This document shows, in pieces, positions 16,745 to 25,882 of a stretch of 64,000 bases of DNA. The position numbers and the translations under genes were made by a program. This DNA comes from Halorussus rarus (GTDB taxonomy: Archaea > Halobacteriota > Halobacteria > Halobacteriales > Haladaptataceae), in assembly GCF_003369835.1 (NCBI RefSeq), contig NZ_QPMJ01000001.1:1015589-1079588 (forward strand). The letters are read 5' to 3'. Position 1 is the stretch's first letter; the number at the start of each line of letters is the position of its first letter. The notes beneath the pieces were generated by a model that saw only the letters and a program-made list of their open reading frames with translations, was not told the DNA's origin and made no database searches.

Positions 16745-17899
16745 ATGTTCGTTCTTCGAGGCGGGACGGTCGTGGACGCCGACGGGCGGCGCGAGGCCGA
16801 CGTGGCGGTCGAGGACGGCGAGATAACGGCGGTCGGCGACGCGCCCGACGACGCGGACGAGGAGATCAACGTTGGCGGGCAGTTCGTCGCGCCCGGACTT
16901 GTGGACGCCCACGTCCATCTCATGATGGACGGCCGGGCCGACCCCGCGACCGTAGAGGGCGACGGGGAGGCCGCGCTGGCCTACCGGGCGGCGGCCAACC
17001 TCCGGGACGCGCTCGACGCGGGCGTGACGACCGTCCGGGACCTCGGCGCCGCGGGGACCGTGGCGCTCGACGCCGGTCGAGCAGTCGAGCGGGGCGTGCT
17101 GGAGGGCCCGCGGGTCCTCGCCTGCGGGCAGAACGTCGTGATGACCGGCGGCCACGGCCACTGGTTCGGCCGGGAGGCCGACGGCGTGCCCGAGGTGAAG
17201 AAGGCGGTCCGCGAGCAACTCAAGCGGGGCGCCGACGTGGTCAAGTGCATGGCGACCGGCGGCGTCCTGACCGAGGGCGCGCTGACCGGCGCGCCCGAAC
17301 TCGACGAGGCGGAGCTCGAGGCCGTCGTGTCGGCCGCCGAGGCCAAGCGCGTCCCGACCGCGGCCCACGCCCACGGCACCGCCGGCATCAAGCACGCGGT
17401 CCGGGCCGGAGTCTCCAGCGTGGAACACGGGACGTTCATGGACCGCGAGGCCGCCGAACTGATGGCCGACCGGGGAACCTACTGGGTGCCGACCGCGAAG
17501 GCGCTGTACGGCATCGTCGACGCCGGCACCGAGGCCGGCATCCCCGAGTTCGCGGTCGAGAAGGCCGAGGCGGCCAAGGAGGCGTGGGCCGAGGCGTTCG
17601 ACCACGCGCTCGACGCCGGCGTCGACATCGCGATGGGGACCGACGCCGGCACGCCGTTCAACTACCACCGCGACATCCCCGAGGAGCTCGGACTGATGGT
17701 CGACCACGGGCTCTCGGAGCGCCAGGCGCTGGAGGCCGCGACGGTCAACGCCGCCGACCTGCTGGGACTCGACGACGTCGGCACGGTCTCGGAGGGGGCT
17801 CGCGCGGACCTCGTGGTCCTCGACGACGACCCCCTGTCGGACGTCACCGCCTGGCAGTCGCCGGCCCGCGTCGTGCGGCGTGGAACCGCGGTCCGGTGA
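16745..17899 (+). CDS. Amidohydrolase-family metal-dependent hydrolase
   Basis: A 384-residue amidohydrolase of the imidazolonepropionase/Xaa-Pro dipeptidase-related subgroup. The metal site begins with APGLVDAHVHLMMDG (about residues 50-64), with the carbamylated-Lys region DVVKCMATGG, His in AAHAHGTAGIKHAV, then VEHGTFMD, and Asp in MGTDAGTPFNYH. A C-terminal composite beta domain ends in ADLVVLDDDPL. It would hydrolyse an amide or cyclic amide; the substrate is not visible. The 158-base gap upstream separates it from the divergent SDR gene. Confidence 0.88.
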   Translation: MFVLRGGTVVDADGRREADVAVEDGEITAVGDAPDDADEEINVGGQFVAPGLVDAHVHLMMDGRADPATVEGDGEAALAYRAAANLRDALDAGVTTVRDLGAAGTVALDAGRAVERGVLEGPRVLACGQNVVMTGGHGHWFGREADGVPEVKKAVREQLKRGADVVKCMATGGVLTEGALTGAPELDEAELEAVVSAAEAKRVPTAAHAHGTAGIKHAVRAGVSSVEHGTFMDREAAELMADRGTYWVPTAKALYGIVDAGTEAGIPEFAVEKAEAAKEAWAEAFDHALDAGVDIAMGTDAGTPFNYHRDIPEELGLMVDHGLSERQALEAATVNAADLLGLDDVGTVSEGARADLVVLDDDPLSDVTAWQSPARVVRRGTAVR

Positions 17900-17950
17900 C
17901 AGGCCCACGTCAAAAGGTCTTTTATACCGGGCAATGGAGGGTTAAGGTAC

Positions 17951-19258
17951 ATGAGACGGCTGCTGGCTGTCGCCCTTGTCGTCGTGTTACTCGTCGGGAC
18001 GGCCCCCGTAGCGACGGTTTTGGGCAGTCACTCCTCGCGCGAACTCGCCGCCGCCGCGCAGACATCGGGCGCTGCCGCTGCGAAGATGCCGGGCGCTGCC
18101 GCCGCACAGACGTCGAGCACCGCGTCGAGCGAGGCGGCCGGCGCTCCGCAGACGCTCGTCGCCACCGACAACTTCGACAGCGTCGAGTTCCACATCACCG
18201 TCTTCGAGAACGGGACGGCGGAGTGGTCGTTCACCTACCAGCGGCGGCTCGACAACGACTCCGAGCGCCAACAGTTCCAGCAGTTCGCCGACGAGTTCAA
18301 CAACAACTCGACGGCGCTGTTCACCGACTTCAGGCGCCAGGGCCGCCAGCTGACGAGTGCCGGCCACAACACGACCGACCGGGTGATGGAGGCCGAGGGC
18401 TTCTCGAAGACGGCAGACGTCGGCGGTCTCAACGACAACCTCGGCATCGTGAAGATGTCGTTCCAGTGGACCGGCTTCGGCTACTCGGCCGACAACAGCG
18501 ACAACATCATGATCGGCGACGTGTTCGAGGGCGGGCTCTACATCGGCCCGAACCAGTCGCTGGTGATCCACGCCGGACCGGGCCTCAAGTTCGAGGCGGT
18601 CAAGCCCGCGGCGCCGGCCCAGCCGTCGGGTAGCGACCTCGGGTCGAGCGACACGGTGACCTGGCAGGGCGAACGCGACTTCATCGACCAGCGGCCGCGG
18701 GTGACGTTCCAGCCGGTTCGGGGGACCGTCACCGTGACCACGACCACGACCACGACGACGAACGAATCCGCCGGCGGCGGAGACTCCGACGAGACCACCG
18801 CGCCGGGCGCCGGCCAGCAGCCCGCCGGCGACGACTGGCCGCTGCTGATGATGTTCGTCGCCGCAGTGGTGGTCCTGCTGGGACTGGCGGCCGCGTTCGC
18901 CTGGCGGCAGGGCGACTTCGGGTCGTTCGCGGCCGACGCCGACGACCCCGGCGACGACGACGGCGGGGCGACCGCCACCCGAAACGGCGGGTCGACGGCG
19001 GCCGAACCGTCGGTCAGCGACGAGGAACTGCTCACCGACGAGGCCCGCGTCAAGAAGCTGCTCGACGAGAACGGCGGCCGGATGAAGCAGGTCAACATCG
19101 TGGACGAGACCGGCTGGTCGAAGTCGAAGGTGAGCATGCTCCTCTCGGAGATGGAGGAGGACGGCGACATCAGCAAACTCCGGGTCGGTCGGGAGAACAT
19201 CATCAGCCTCGAAGGTCACGAGCCCGACGCTGCCGGGTCGCCGCTCGAAGGCGAGTAG
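17951..19258 (+). CDS. Secreted/membrane-anchored protein with cytoplasmic winged-helix C-terminus
   Basis: A 435-residue haloarchaeal membrane regulator type. A signal peptide or first TM segment (RRLLAVALVVVLLVGTAPV) leads to an outside domain of about 270 residues, a run of threonines, then a TM helix (LLMMFVAAVVVLLGLAAAFAW, about residues 297-317 in two halves). The inside part ends in a winged helix: VKKLLDENGGRMKQVNIV followed by WSKSKVSMLLSEMEEDGDI. Related proteins are annotated as DUF7345/DUF7343-type membrane HTH proteins. It may sense something outside and regulate transcription from the membrane; the target is unknown. The Ala-rich stretch near residues 40-70 (repeats of AAAAQTSGAA type) is low complexity. 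Confidence 0.8.
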   Translation: MRRLLAVALVVVLLVGTAPVATVLGSHSSRELAAAAQTSGAAAAKMPGAAAAQTSSTASSEAAGAPQTLVATDNFDSVEFHITVFENGTAEWSFTYQRRLDNDSERQQFQQFADEFNNNSTALFTDFRRQGRQLTSAGHNTTDRVMEAEGFSKTADVGGLNDNLGIVKMSFQWTGFGYSADNSDNIMIGDVFEGGLYIGPNQSLVIHAGPGLKFEAVKPAAPAQPSGSDLGSSDTVTWQGERDFIDQRPRVTFQPVRGTVTVTTTTTTTTNESAGGGDSDETTAPGAGQQPAGDDWPLLMMFVAAVVVLLGLAAAFAWRQGDFGSFAADADDPGDDDGGATATRNGGSTAAEPSVSDEELLTDEARVKKLLDENGGRMKQVNIVDETGWSKSKVSMLLSEMEEDGDISKLRVGRENIISLEGHEPDAAGSPLEGE

Positions 19259-19630
19259 TCCTGCTACGAGCGGTCCTCGACGATGGCGTCTCGACGCCGG
19301 CCCCTCTCTTCGTGGATTCCGGCGAATCGACGGCTACGAGCGTGCGCTTGGCAGTGTGATCGTTGACTCTTCCACTAGGCCGCATCGTTCACCTCCGTTT
19401 TCGCTGATTGGTAATTGAGCATGTCGAGACGGCGACGGACGTAAAGCCGCGGTTTCGTTCGGATGAACAGTTCAGGGTCGGGGCCACGCGTGTGGAACCG
19501 AGACACGGCGGCATGAAAGCGCAACTGTTAAACAGTCCGTCCGACTACGATTGAGTGCAGACACGAGGTACGCTCCGTTGCGGAGACGGATACGGTCCGT
19601 CGATGCTCGAAGCGTGACGTGAAACGGAAC
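19259..19630 (+). other. Non-coding stretch before tRNA-Glu
   Basis: About 370 bases without a supported gene. Short frames exist on both strands but have no family features. The AT-rich GCAACTGTTAAACAG at 19521-19535 could be a promoter element. The 11-mer ACGCTCCGTTG occurs at 19570 and again at the tRNA 5' end (19629), probably by chance. Confidence 0.5.
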
Positions 19631-19705
19631 GCTCCGTTGGTGTAGTCCGGCCAATCATCTTGCCCTCTCACGGCAAGGACCAGGGTTCGAATCCCTGACG
19701 GAGCA
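19631..19705 (+). tRNA. tRNA-Glu (anticodon CTC)
   Basis: The sequence folds into a complete cloverleaf. The acceptor stem is GCTCCGT (19631-19637) with ACGGAGC (19698-19704) and discriminator A at 19705. The anticodon stem is TTGCC/GGCAA with loop CTCTCAC, anticodon CTC (reads GAG, Glu). The T arm is CAGGG-TTCGAAT-CCCTG. CCA is not encoded. No intron is seen. A tyrosine integrase gene begins 221 bases downstream, so the tRNA 3' end is the likely integration site of the following element. Confidence 0.96.
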
Positions 19706-19771
19706 CTTCCATCCTTCTCCCGTCATGCAGTTTTCGTCCGTGAACAATGGTGAAACCAACGCATGTTCACG

Positions 19772-19850
19772 GGCAATTACCTTCGATGGACCGGTCGAAC
19801 CTGCCGCCATCTTGCGATTAGCCAAATAGCGGCGGCAATTACCTTCGATG
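19772..19850 (+). repeat. Direct repeats between tRNA-Glu and integrase (possible arm-type sites)
   Basis: The 17-mer GGCAATTACCTTCGATG occurs exactly twice, at 19772-19788 and 19834-19850, 62 bases apart. A third, weaker unit (GGGCAAGCACCTGGGTT) sits near 19890 at similar spacing, and bases between them (GCGATT, then AAA) also recur, giving about three imperfect 60-bp units. Repeats in this place, between the attachment tRNA and the integrase, are typical of recombinase arm-binding sites; regulation of the integrase is an alternative. Confidence 0.6.
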
Positions 19851-19926
19851 TACTGAACCCCGCGCCTTCTGGCGATTGGGTGAAATCGACGGGCAAGCAC
19901 CTGGGTTCCCCGCGAGGTGGCAGGCA

Positions 19927-21051
19927 ATGAAGAACGCCGACGAGGCAACGACCCCTCTAGAGGGAATCACGGTCGTCCCCGAACCCTCTGCAGAACTCCT
20001 CAACGAACGCCAACAGATCGACTACCGCAACCAGCGCGAGCAGTGCCTCGAATGGCTGCTCGTATTCGGAAAAGACCCCAAGAAAGCCGAGGGTTACGCA
20101 CGCACTACCGTCAAGAACCGCGCCCACCGAATGGACCAGTTCTACCGATGGGTGTGGGACCGCGACGGATACACGACGACCGTCACGCACGACCACGCCG
20201 ACGCATACCTGAGATGGCTCGCCAAGCAGGACCACAGCAACGCCCACAAGGACAACTGCCGGAAGGCGCTACTGATGCTGTACAAGTGGCGCGAGCACGA
20301 ACACGGGTTAGACGAGTGGGACCCGGAGCTGTCCTTCAGTACCGGTCACAAGACGACTACGCCGCGCGACTACCTGACCCGCGAGGAACGCGGCCAGATT
20401 CGAGAAGCCGCGCTCGAATACGGAAGCGTCCCGTCGTACAAGGGCCTCGATTCCCAGGAGCGCGACCGGTGGAAGGCCTACCTCGCCCAGCGCTTCGAGA
20501 AACCGAAATCCGAAGTGACGCCGGAAGACTGGGACGAGGCGAACGGCTGGAAGATTCCGAGTCTCGTCTCGGTGAGTCTCGACGCAGGACTGCGTCCAAT
20601 CGAAGTCGAGCGTGCCGTGACGGGCTGGGTCGATATCGAGAACGCCGTGTTGCGTATCCCGAAGGAGCAGTCCTCGAAGAACACCGGCCACTGGATCGTG
20701 GGTCTTCAGGACCGGACGGCCGAGACGCTCGACCGATGGCTTGAGCAGCGTGAGAACGACCCGACGTACGACGATACCGACAAGCTCTGGCTGACCCGGT
20801 TCAGCAACACCTACGGGTCAGCCTCACTGCGAAAGGTCCTCCGCCGGCTCTGCGATCAGGCGGACATCCCATACGAAAACCGACAAATGAGTTGGTACTC
20901 AATACGTCACTCTACTGGTACTTACATGACCAGAGAGGAAGATCTCGCCGCAGCCCAAGCTCAACTCCGGCACAAGAGTCCAGAGACGACGATGAAGTAC
21001 GACCAAGCGCCCGTGGAGGATCGTCAGGACGCATTAGACCGGATGGGGTGA
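19927..21051 (+). CDS. Tyrosine recombinase/integrase of the tRNA-adjacent element
   Basis: A 374-residue XerC/XerD-type integrase. The N-terminal SAM-like core-binding part (about residues 25-130, ECLEWLLVFGKDPKK-type text) precedes the catalytic domain. Box I is DAGLRPIEVERA with Arg near residue 222; box II reads SWYSIRHSTGTYM, the haloarchaeal form with Tyr in place of the first His of HxxR; the next His is in QLRHKSPETT, and the nucleophile is Tyr in MKYDQA (about residue 357). ATG at 19927 is preferred over 19876 because GAGGTG lies 8 bases upstream. It should catalyse integration and excision at the tRNA-Glu site. Tail-to-tail with a second recombinase. Confidence 0.88.
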   Translation: MKNADEATTPLEGITVVPEPSAELLNERQQIDYRNQREQCLEWLLVFGKDPKKAEGYARTTVKNRAHRMDQFYRWVWDRDGYTTTVTHDHADAYLRWLAKQDHSNAHKDNCRKALLMLYKWREHEHGLDEWDPELSFSTGHKTTTPRDYLTREERGQIREAALEYGSVPSYKGLDSQERDRWKAYLAQRFEKPKSEVTPEDWDEANGWKIPSLVSVSLDAGLRPIEVERAVTGWVDIENAVLRIPKEQSSKNTGHWIVGLQDRTAETLDRWLEQRENDPTYDDTDKLWLTRFSNTYGSASLRKVLRRLCDQADIPYENRQMSWYSIRHSTGTYMTREEDLAAAQAQLRHKSPETTMKYDQAPVEDRQDALDRMG

Positions 21052-21082
21052 GAATCTCAGCTAGCTGCTAGGTGACCGATTC

Positions 21083-22402
21083 TCAATCGTCCTCGGACAA
21101 CAATTTTCGCGCCAAGTCAACACGCTGCTCTCGACTATCCACAATCGCATCGATGTGATTGGGAGAACTATACTCCGATGATGTGGTGGAGTGTTCCTGG
21201 GGCTGTGGAGTTGATTGGTCTGGTTCGTCCGCATAGGGATTGAACCCCTCTTCCTCGACCGCTCGCCGTGCGGTTTCGTTTACTTTTTCGAGCGTATGCC
21301 GTCGGCTCTCGATGGTGGACTCACCGTAGGTCTGCTTCGTAGTCTCGATGTGTTCGTGGCGAAGTTGATCGCGTGCTTGCGACACGTCCTCTGTTTCTTC
21401 GATTGACTGTCCCAAGTTGTGCCGGAGACTGTACCACACAATCTTCCGGTTCTCGCGGTCGATGCCAGTTTCATCGCAGAGCTGCCTGAGTAGGTAGCAG
21501 AGATTCTTCGAATTGTACGGGTTCCCGTCACGGTTGAGCCAGAGACGGTTCGTTCCGTCGTATTTCTCGTAGTGGCGACGCTCTTGCATCCACTTGCTAA
21601 GCAAATCGCCAGTTCGCTCTGTTAGCGGCAGTTCTGTAGTCGGGCGGTTTTTGCCGGCATCTTCTTTCGTGATTTTGAGGATGTTCCGCTTCGCGTCGTA
21701 CCAGTCCGTACGCGCTCGCTTGACCTCAATCGGAATGATCCCCGTTTCCAGGGCCACGGCGATGAGCGAACCGACTTTATTGCTGGTGTCTGCGCGCTCC
21801 CAGTCTTTTCTCATGACTTCGGCTTTCGGTTTCCCGAGTCGCTGCGCGACTAGACTATCGATCTTGTCGCGCTCCTCCTCGGACGTCTCGTAGTACGATG
21901 GCAGCGAACCGTACTCCTTTGCCGCTTGGAGAACCTGCCAACGCTCTTTGAAATTTAGTTTGTCGGCGTGTTCGTGCTCACCGTCAGTGAAGTTGATCCG
22001 CGGCCGCCATTTCTCTGCCCCGTTCTGGTCGTGCTTCCACGCGAAGTACTTCTGGAGCGCATCAGCGAACTTCCGCTTGCTCGTCTCCGAGTACGGATCA
22101 CCGCTCTGCGTGCAGATTTCGTCACGGTCCAACCACTTGACGATCAGATCCGCCTGATCGTGCGTGAGTTCCGTCGGGTCCGATGGGTTAAAGCGGTCGA
22201 TGACGAATCTGAAGACTTGGTCAACGCGTGCGTGATAGTTCTCCGACAGCGACGATGACAGCGGCTGTCGTCGGTTCGGGTTCTTCCCCTTCGTCAGCAT
22301 CCAGTTGTAGAACTCGTCGAGATCGCGCTGTACTCTGCTCGCGTCGTCACTGAGTGACTCCGCAAGCGCGTTCGTGATCGGTTTTGGTTGGTGGTCTGGC
22401 AT
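21083..22402 (-). CDS. Tyrosine-recombinase-like protein lacking the box-I arginine
   Basis: A 439-residue paralogue of the preceding integrase, with the same layout plus a polar C-terminal tail of about 70 residues. Box II is VWYSLRHNLGQS and the end motif QLRHEHIETTKQTYGE keeps His and Tyr. Box I, however, reads ETGIIPIEVKRA where the active copy has GLRPIEVERA: the catalytic Arg codon is ATT (Ile). Arg I is essential in tyrosine recombinases, so this protein is probably not catalytically active as a conventional recombinase. It may be a DNA-binding directionality or accessory factor, or a decaying gene, although the frame is intact. GC content is a little lower than in the flanking chromosome. 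Confidence 0.8.
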   Translation of the reverse strand: MPDHQPKPITNALAESLSDDASRVQRDLDEFYNWMLTKGKNPNRRQPLSSSLSENYHARVDQVFRFVIDRFNPSDPTELTHDQADLIVKWLDRDEICTQSGDPYSETSKRKFADALQKYFAWKHDQNGAEKWRPRINFTDGEHEHADKLNFKERWQVLQAAKEYGSLPSYYETSEEERDKIDSLVAQRLGKPKAEVMRKDWERADTSNKVGSLIAVALETGIIPIEVKRARTDWYDAKRNILKITKEDAGKNRPTTELPLTERTGDLLSKWMQERRHYEKYDGTNRLWLNRDGNPYNSKNLCYLLRQLCDETGIDRENRKIVWYSLRHNLGQSIEETEDVSQARDQLRHEHIETTKQTYGESTIESRRHTLEKVNETARRAVEEEGFNPYADEPDQSTPQPQEHSTTSSEYSSPNHIDAIVDSREQRVDLARKLLSEDD

Positions 22403-23096
22403 CGAAGCACACCGGGAAATGGACCGGTCATGTAAGTACCCTCGTAATCAACCGCTTCCGGTGCTTCCATCGAATGTATCCTTCCCCGGATAATCGCCCT
22501 ATTCAGGGTCTGTAAGTTCTGTTTGGGGAATACGGTAACCGATCCTACGCCACTACCGGTCTCCACAATGGAATGTTTGTAATCCCGTGAAGCGATCCGT
22601 TTCCCGGAAAGAGATACCCTCGTCTGGCCGTTAACGAAATATCGATACCGGCCTAAAAGTGATACTAGAAAACCACATCTCCTTCTGGCGGTACCGATGG
22701 CGGGCTATCTGGCGGAATCCCATCAGGAATTGCCGGGAATATTGTGACAGCAGAGACTGCCTGAAACGACCGTCGAAACAATGCCCTCGACAAACAATCG
22801 CCCTCCAAAGATCCCATCGTCGATGCCATGTACACGGCTAAGTACGTACTCAGGTACATACACAGGTACCTCAGTACCCACTGGCGAACACCAATGAGTA
22901 GGCAGATATGTACTCGTCTCAGTATGTACGAACCGGTATGCGGAACTACGGAAGACGATAGATTAGATCTAACGGGTGTTCCGTCATTCCACTCGACTTT
23001 AGCAACCGCTTCTCAGGAGCTTCGCGTAGATTAGCCAGCAGCAGGGCTAAGAAATCGAGAATTTAGTCATTAAATAGCGAATACAGCATCTCAAGA
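22403..23096. other. AT-richer intergenic region with many GTAC motifs
   Basis: About 690 bases without a supported gene; short frames on both strands have no coherent features. Between 22,826 and 22,940 the tetramer GTAC recurs about nine times, including AAGTACGTACTCAGG (22840) and AGGTACCTCAGTACC. This clustering of palindromic tetramers could be a protein-binding array or the remains of inverted repeats. A related perfect palindrome, TGAGTACGTACTCA, occurs at the end of the window. Confidence 0.45.
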
Positions 23097-23432
23097 TTAT
23101 CCGTATCCGAGTAGTCCGTAGTCCGTAGTCCTGTAGGATTTCGCCAGTCGTAGCGTAGCATCACGTTGTTTCCGAATCTGTTCCTCAGACACATTCGGAG
23201 GCTCGTACTCGTCACCGCGTAATTCAGCGACCAACTCCTCGGCCTCCGGTTCGGGAACGAACACGTCGAGTGCCATCGCTAGCAGGTCTTCATCTGCGTC
23301 TTCGTAGCCAGCGAGTGCATCAGCCAACATCAGCAACGACTCCAGTTTCGTCTCTCCCTGCGTCGTCACTCCGGTCTCTTCGTCCGTAATCACGAACCAA
23401 TCGTCTTCTCGCTCAATCGTAATCGTCGGCAT
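23097..23432 (-). CDS. HicB-like small protein
   Basis: A predicted 111-residue protein. The N-terminal half, TITIEREDDWFVITDEETGV followed by TQGETKLESLLMLADAL, is the HicB-type partial RNase-H-like fold that occurs in antitoxins of type II HicAB systems in haloarchaea. The C-terminal half is a helical, Glu-rich segment and a Tyr/Gly tail. I see no adjacent HicA toxin gene (a short basic double-stranded-RNA-binding-like protein). It may be a solitary regulator. The start at 23432 is chosen because the upstream part of the frame is basic and unlike haloarchaeal proteins. It is divergent from the PLD/ATPase gene. Confidence 0.6.
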   Translation of the reverse strand: MPTITIEREDDWFVITDEETGVTTQGETKLESLLMLADALAGYEDADEDLLAMALDVFVPEPEAEELVAELRGDEYEPPNVSEEQIRKQRDATLRLAKSYRTTDYGLLGYG

Positions 23433-23507
23433 GATTTTCTCAACAGCGAGGAATGGTAAGTGTCTCCGGGTACGGTTAGAGTGCACCACCCTATCACTCT
23501 GTGGCAG

Positions 23508-23517
23508 GGGTTTATTC
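23508..23517 (+). promoter_or_regulatory. TATA-like box of the first PLD/ATPase gene
   Basis: GGTTTATTCG lies 23-32 bases before the ATG at 23540, the spacing expected for a leaderless haloarchaeal transcript. This is why ATG 23540 is preferred to the GTG at 23525. Confidence 0.5.
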
Positions 23518-23539
23518 GTGTTAGGTGAATGCCTCCTTT

Positions 23540-25816
23540 ATGAACGAACTGAGAGCGAATATCTCGTTCGACAGGTTCGCGGATATGCCGGAGTTCTACG
23601 GATCGGGTGCTGCGAAGTACCGCCTGGCGATGGTGAAAGAACGAGACGACTTCCTCGACCTGTTCGAAGGCGCTCGTCACGTGGATGCGGTGACGTACGC
23701 GGAGACGCCCGAGCTGATGGTGAAGATGCTGACCGAGTACGACATCGGGTCGCTGGACGTACTCATCGGGAACGCCGAGGACTACGCAGACCAAGTGAGC
23801 GAAGTCTCGACGGCGAGGTCTCTCGTCCGACTTCGGCAAGACGACCGGCTTACCGTTCGACTGAAGAATCGGAAGACCGTCCACTCGAAGATCTACCGGA
23901 TCGTCATGCCGGACGACACGGTGAAGCTCGTACAGGGGTCGGCGAACCTCTCGCGGAACTCGTGGGAGTACCACACGAACCAGATCTCGGTCTTCACGAC
24001 TGAGGTCGGGACTGAGCTGGACGAGGAGTTCGAGCGGTTTATCGACGAGTACCGCGAGGGGTACAGCGACCAGACGCTCCTTGAGGGGCTCGTTGAAGCG
24101 CTGGAGGAGGCCGATTCGCCGGAGGAGCGGGAGAACCGCATCGAGTACTGGGTCGGTGCGGGCGACCTCGACGTCAGTGATACGGCCGCCCTGAACCAGG
24201 ATGCCGTCGAGGATCTGAAAGACGTCGCCGACCAGGTCACCGCCGTCGTCGACGATCCCGATGAGGCCGACGAGACGGTCGCGTTCGTCGAAGAACCCGA
24301 GAACGCAGACCGCAGCGTCGTCGAACCAGACACTTCGACAGGTGAGGAAGAGTCCGACGAGGATGTGGACAGTGACCAGTCGCCGGATGTCGGGCTCGTG
24401 GAGTCGGACCACGAAACGGAGTTGACGGATACGCTTGACCGGCCGCGGGTTCGCGCACCCGACGAGAAGATTCGGATGGGAACTAGCAAGGTGGACAAGG
24501 ATACCGCGGACGAGTTCGGAGCCGGTCTCCGTGACCGCGGTGCGACCGTCGAAGACCACAGCATCACCGCGCCGCTGAGCGCGTACAACAATCAGGTCAA
24601 AGAATCGACGGCCATCCCGACGATGTCGGTCCTTCCGGAGGCCGAGCAGGTCGTGATCGGCGAGGACGACGAGATGATTCTCGTCGCCACCGACGAGCCG
24701 ACGCCCGAAGTCCTGGATCACTGCCTCGAAACCATCGAGGACTACATCGAGACCGTCGAGAACCACGGCCACACGCAGTCCGAGACCGCAGTAATGGCGC
24801 AGATGTACGAGGCGTTCCTCTACGGGTTCTGGGCTCCGTTCGCCAACCAGTACGCTGAAGCCCTCTCGTCACCGTCGCGGACGCTGGATAACGTCCTCCA
24901 GCATCTCTACATCGAAGGAAAGAGCGACGCAGGGAAGGACAAGCTCACCGAGTACATTCTTCGACTCGTCTCCGACAACACAGTCATCTCCGGTGTCGAC
25001 GCGGACGAGGTCGGCGTAAAGGAGGTCCGTGGCGTCCGCGAGTGGGACACGTGCTTCCCGTACGCAATCATCGACGCGGAGAAAGAGAAGATCCAGCGGT
25101 GGAGCCCGATTCGGAACTACTGGGGCGACTGGACGCCGACCAGCGTCGATCAGCCGTGCCTCATCTTCACGACGAACGACGCGCTTCCGAAATCTGAGTT
25201 CCGGAACCGGATGAAAATCCTGAGCATGGATGTCTCCTTCCCCTCCAACCCGGAAGACCCAGGCTTCCGCGAAGCGCAAGAAGACCTTTCGGACGTGTTA
25301 GAACGGCAGAACCCGATCTTCAGTTACGTGGCCCGCCGGATGCTCACCGAGCAACCGTGGACTGACGGGAACGGTACTATCGAAGACGTCCGCCGCATTG
25401 TCCGCGAATTCTACGACGAAGCGGGTCGAGAGCAACCCGAGTACTTCCCCGCTGACGAGCCGGCCGAAAAAACGTATGATACGGGTCGGTTGAAATGGCA
25501 GCGGGATATCCAAGGCGGCCGTGTCACGTTCGAGCCGGAGCCGAATGCCATCACAGCTGACTTCGACCGCGAAGAGTATGAGGTGTACGACTACGAGAAG
25601 CGCCTCCCCAAACGATTCATGTCCGAGAAATCGTCCACAAGCGTCTATATCGGCGCACCAGAGGAATTCGCTGAGTGGATCGGGTACTCGGTTGACGAGC
25701 TACTGAATGGTGCTACTAAGACAGAATCTGATACCACCCAGCAAAATAGCGGCTCGGAAGACAACGTGGATGATAGCGAATCGACTGGCTTCTTCGCACG
25801 ATTGCTTGGCAGCTGA
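23540..25816 (+). CDS. PLD-like nuclease domain fused to P-loop ATPase, copy 1
   Basis: A predicted 758-residue protein, paralogue of the gene at 35107-37224. Residues about 40-200 form a phospholipase-D-like domain with a single degenerate HKD motif: VHSKIYRIV (His115, Lys117) and QGSANLSRNSW (Ser134, Asn136). An acidic, low-complexity linker (about 230-320) follows. The C-terminal half is an ATPase with loop EGKSDAGKDKL (about residues 457-467), a Walker-B-like FPYAIIDAEKEK, and IFTTNDALPKSEFRNRMK, which resembles the sensor and arginine-finger part of SF3/AAA+ helicases. The residue after the loop Lys is Asp, where Ser/Thr is usual. One HKD half-site suggests a dimer forms the nuclease centre. 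It is convergent with an adenine methyltransferase. Function is inferred as DNA defence. Confidence 0.72.
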   Translation: MNELRANISFDRFADMPEFYGSGAAKYRLAMVKERDDFLDLFEGARHVDAVTYAETPELMVKMLTEYDIGSLDVLIGNAEDYADQVSEVSTARSLVRLRQDDRLTVRLKNRKTVHSKIYRIVMPDDTVKLVQGSANLSRNSWEYHTNQISVFTTEVGTELDEEFERFIDEYREGYSDQTLLEGLVEALEEADSPEERENRIEYWVGAGDLDVSDTAALNQDAVEDLKDVADQVTAVVDDPDEADETVAFVEEPENADRSVVEPDTSTGEEESDEDVDSDQSPDVGLVESDHETELTDTLDRPRVRAPDEKIRMGTSKVDKDTADEFGAGLRDRGATVEDHSITAPLSAYNNQVKESTAIPTMSVLPEAEQVVIGEDDEMILVATDEPTPEVLDHCLETIEDYIETVENHGHTQSETAVMAQMYEAFLYGFWAPFANQYAEALSSPSRTLDNVLQHLYIEGKSDAGKDKLTEYILRLVSDNTVISGVDADEVGVKEVRGVREWDTCFPYAIIDAEKEKIQRWSPIRNYWGDWTPTSVDQPCLIFTTNDALPKSEFRNRMKILSMDVSFPSNPEDPGFREAQEDLSDVLERQNPIFSYVARRMLTEQPWTDGNGTIEDVRRIVREFYDEAGREQPEYFPADEPAEKTYDTGRLKWQRDIQGGRVTFEPEPNAITADFDREEYEVYDYEKRLPKRFMSEKSSTSVYIGAPEEFAEWIGYSVDELLNGATKTESDTTQQNSGSEDNVDDSESTGFFARLLGS

Positions 25817-25882
25817 CCGGCCCTTAATTAGCGATATAATCGGGTTTGTTTCACGAAAGTACCAACTCAGGTCTTGGTCAAG

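Noticed and set aside
19570..19639. ACGCTCCGTTG repeated before and at the start of tRNA-Glu
   Set aside because: Only 11 bases, at the 5' end of the tRNA, while integrases normally use the 3' end; probably chance.
22828..23034. 68-residue plus-strand frame in the GTAC-rich region
   Set aside because: Residues come from repeated GTAC/TAC codons; no protein-like pattern.
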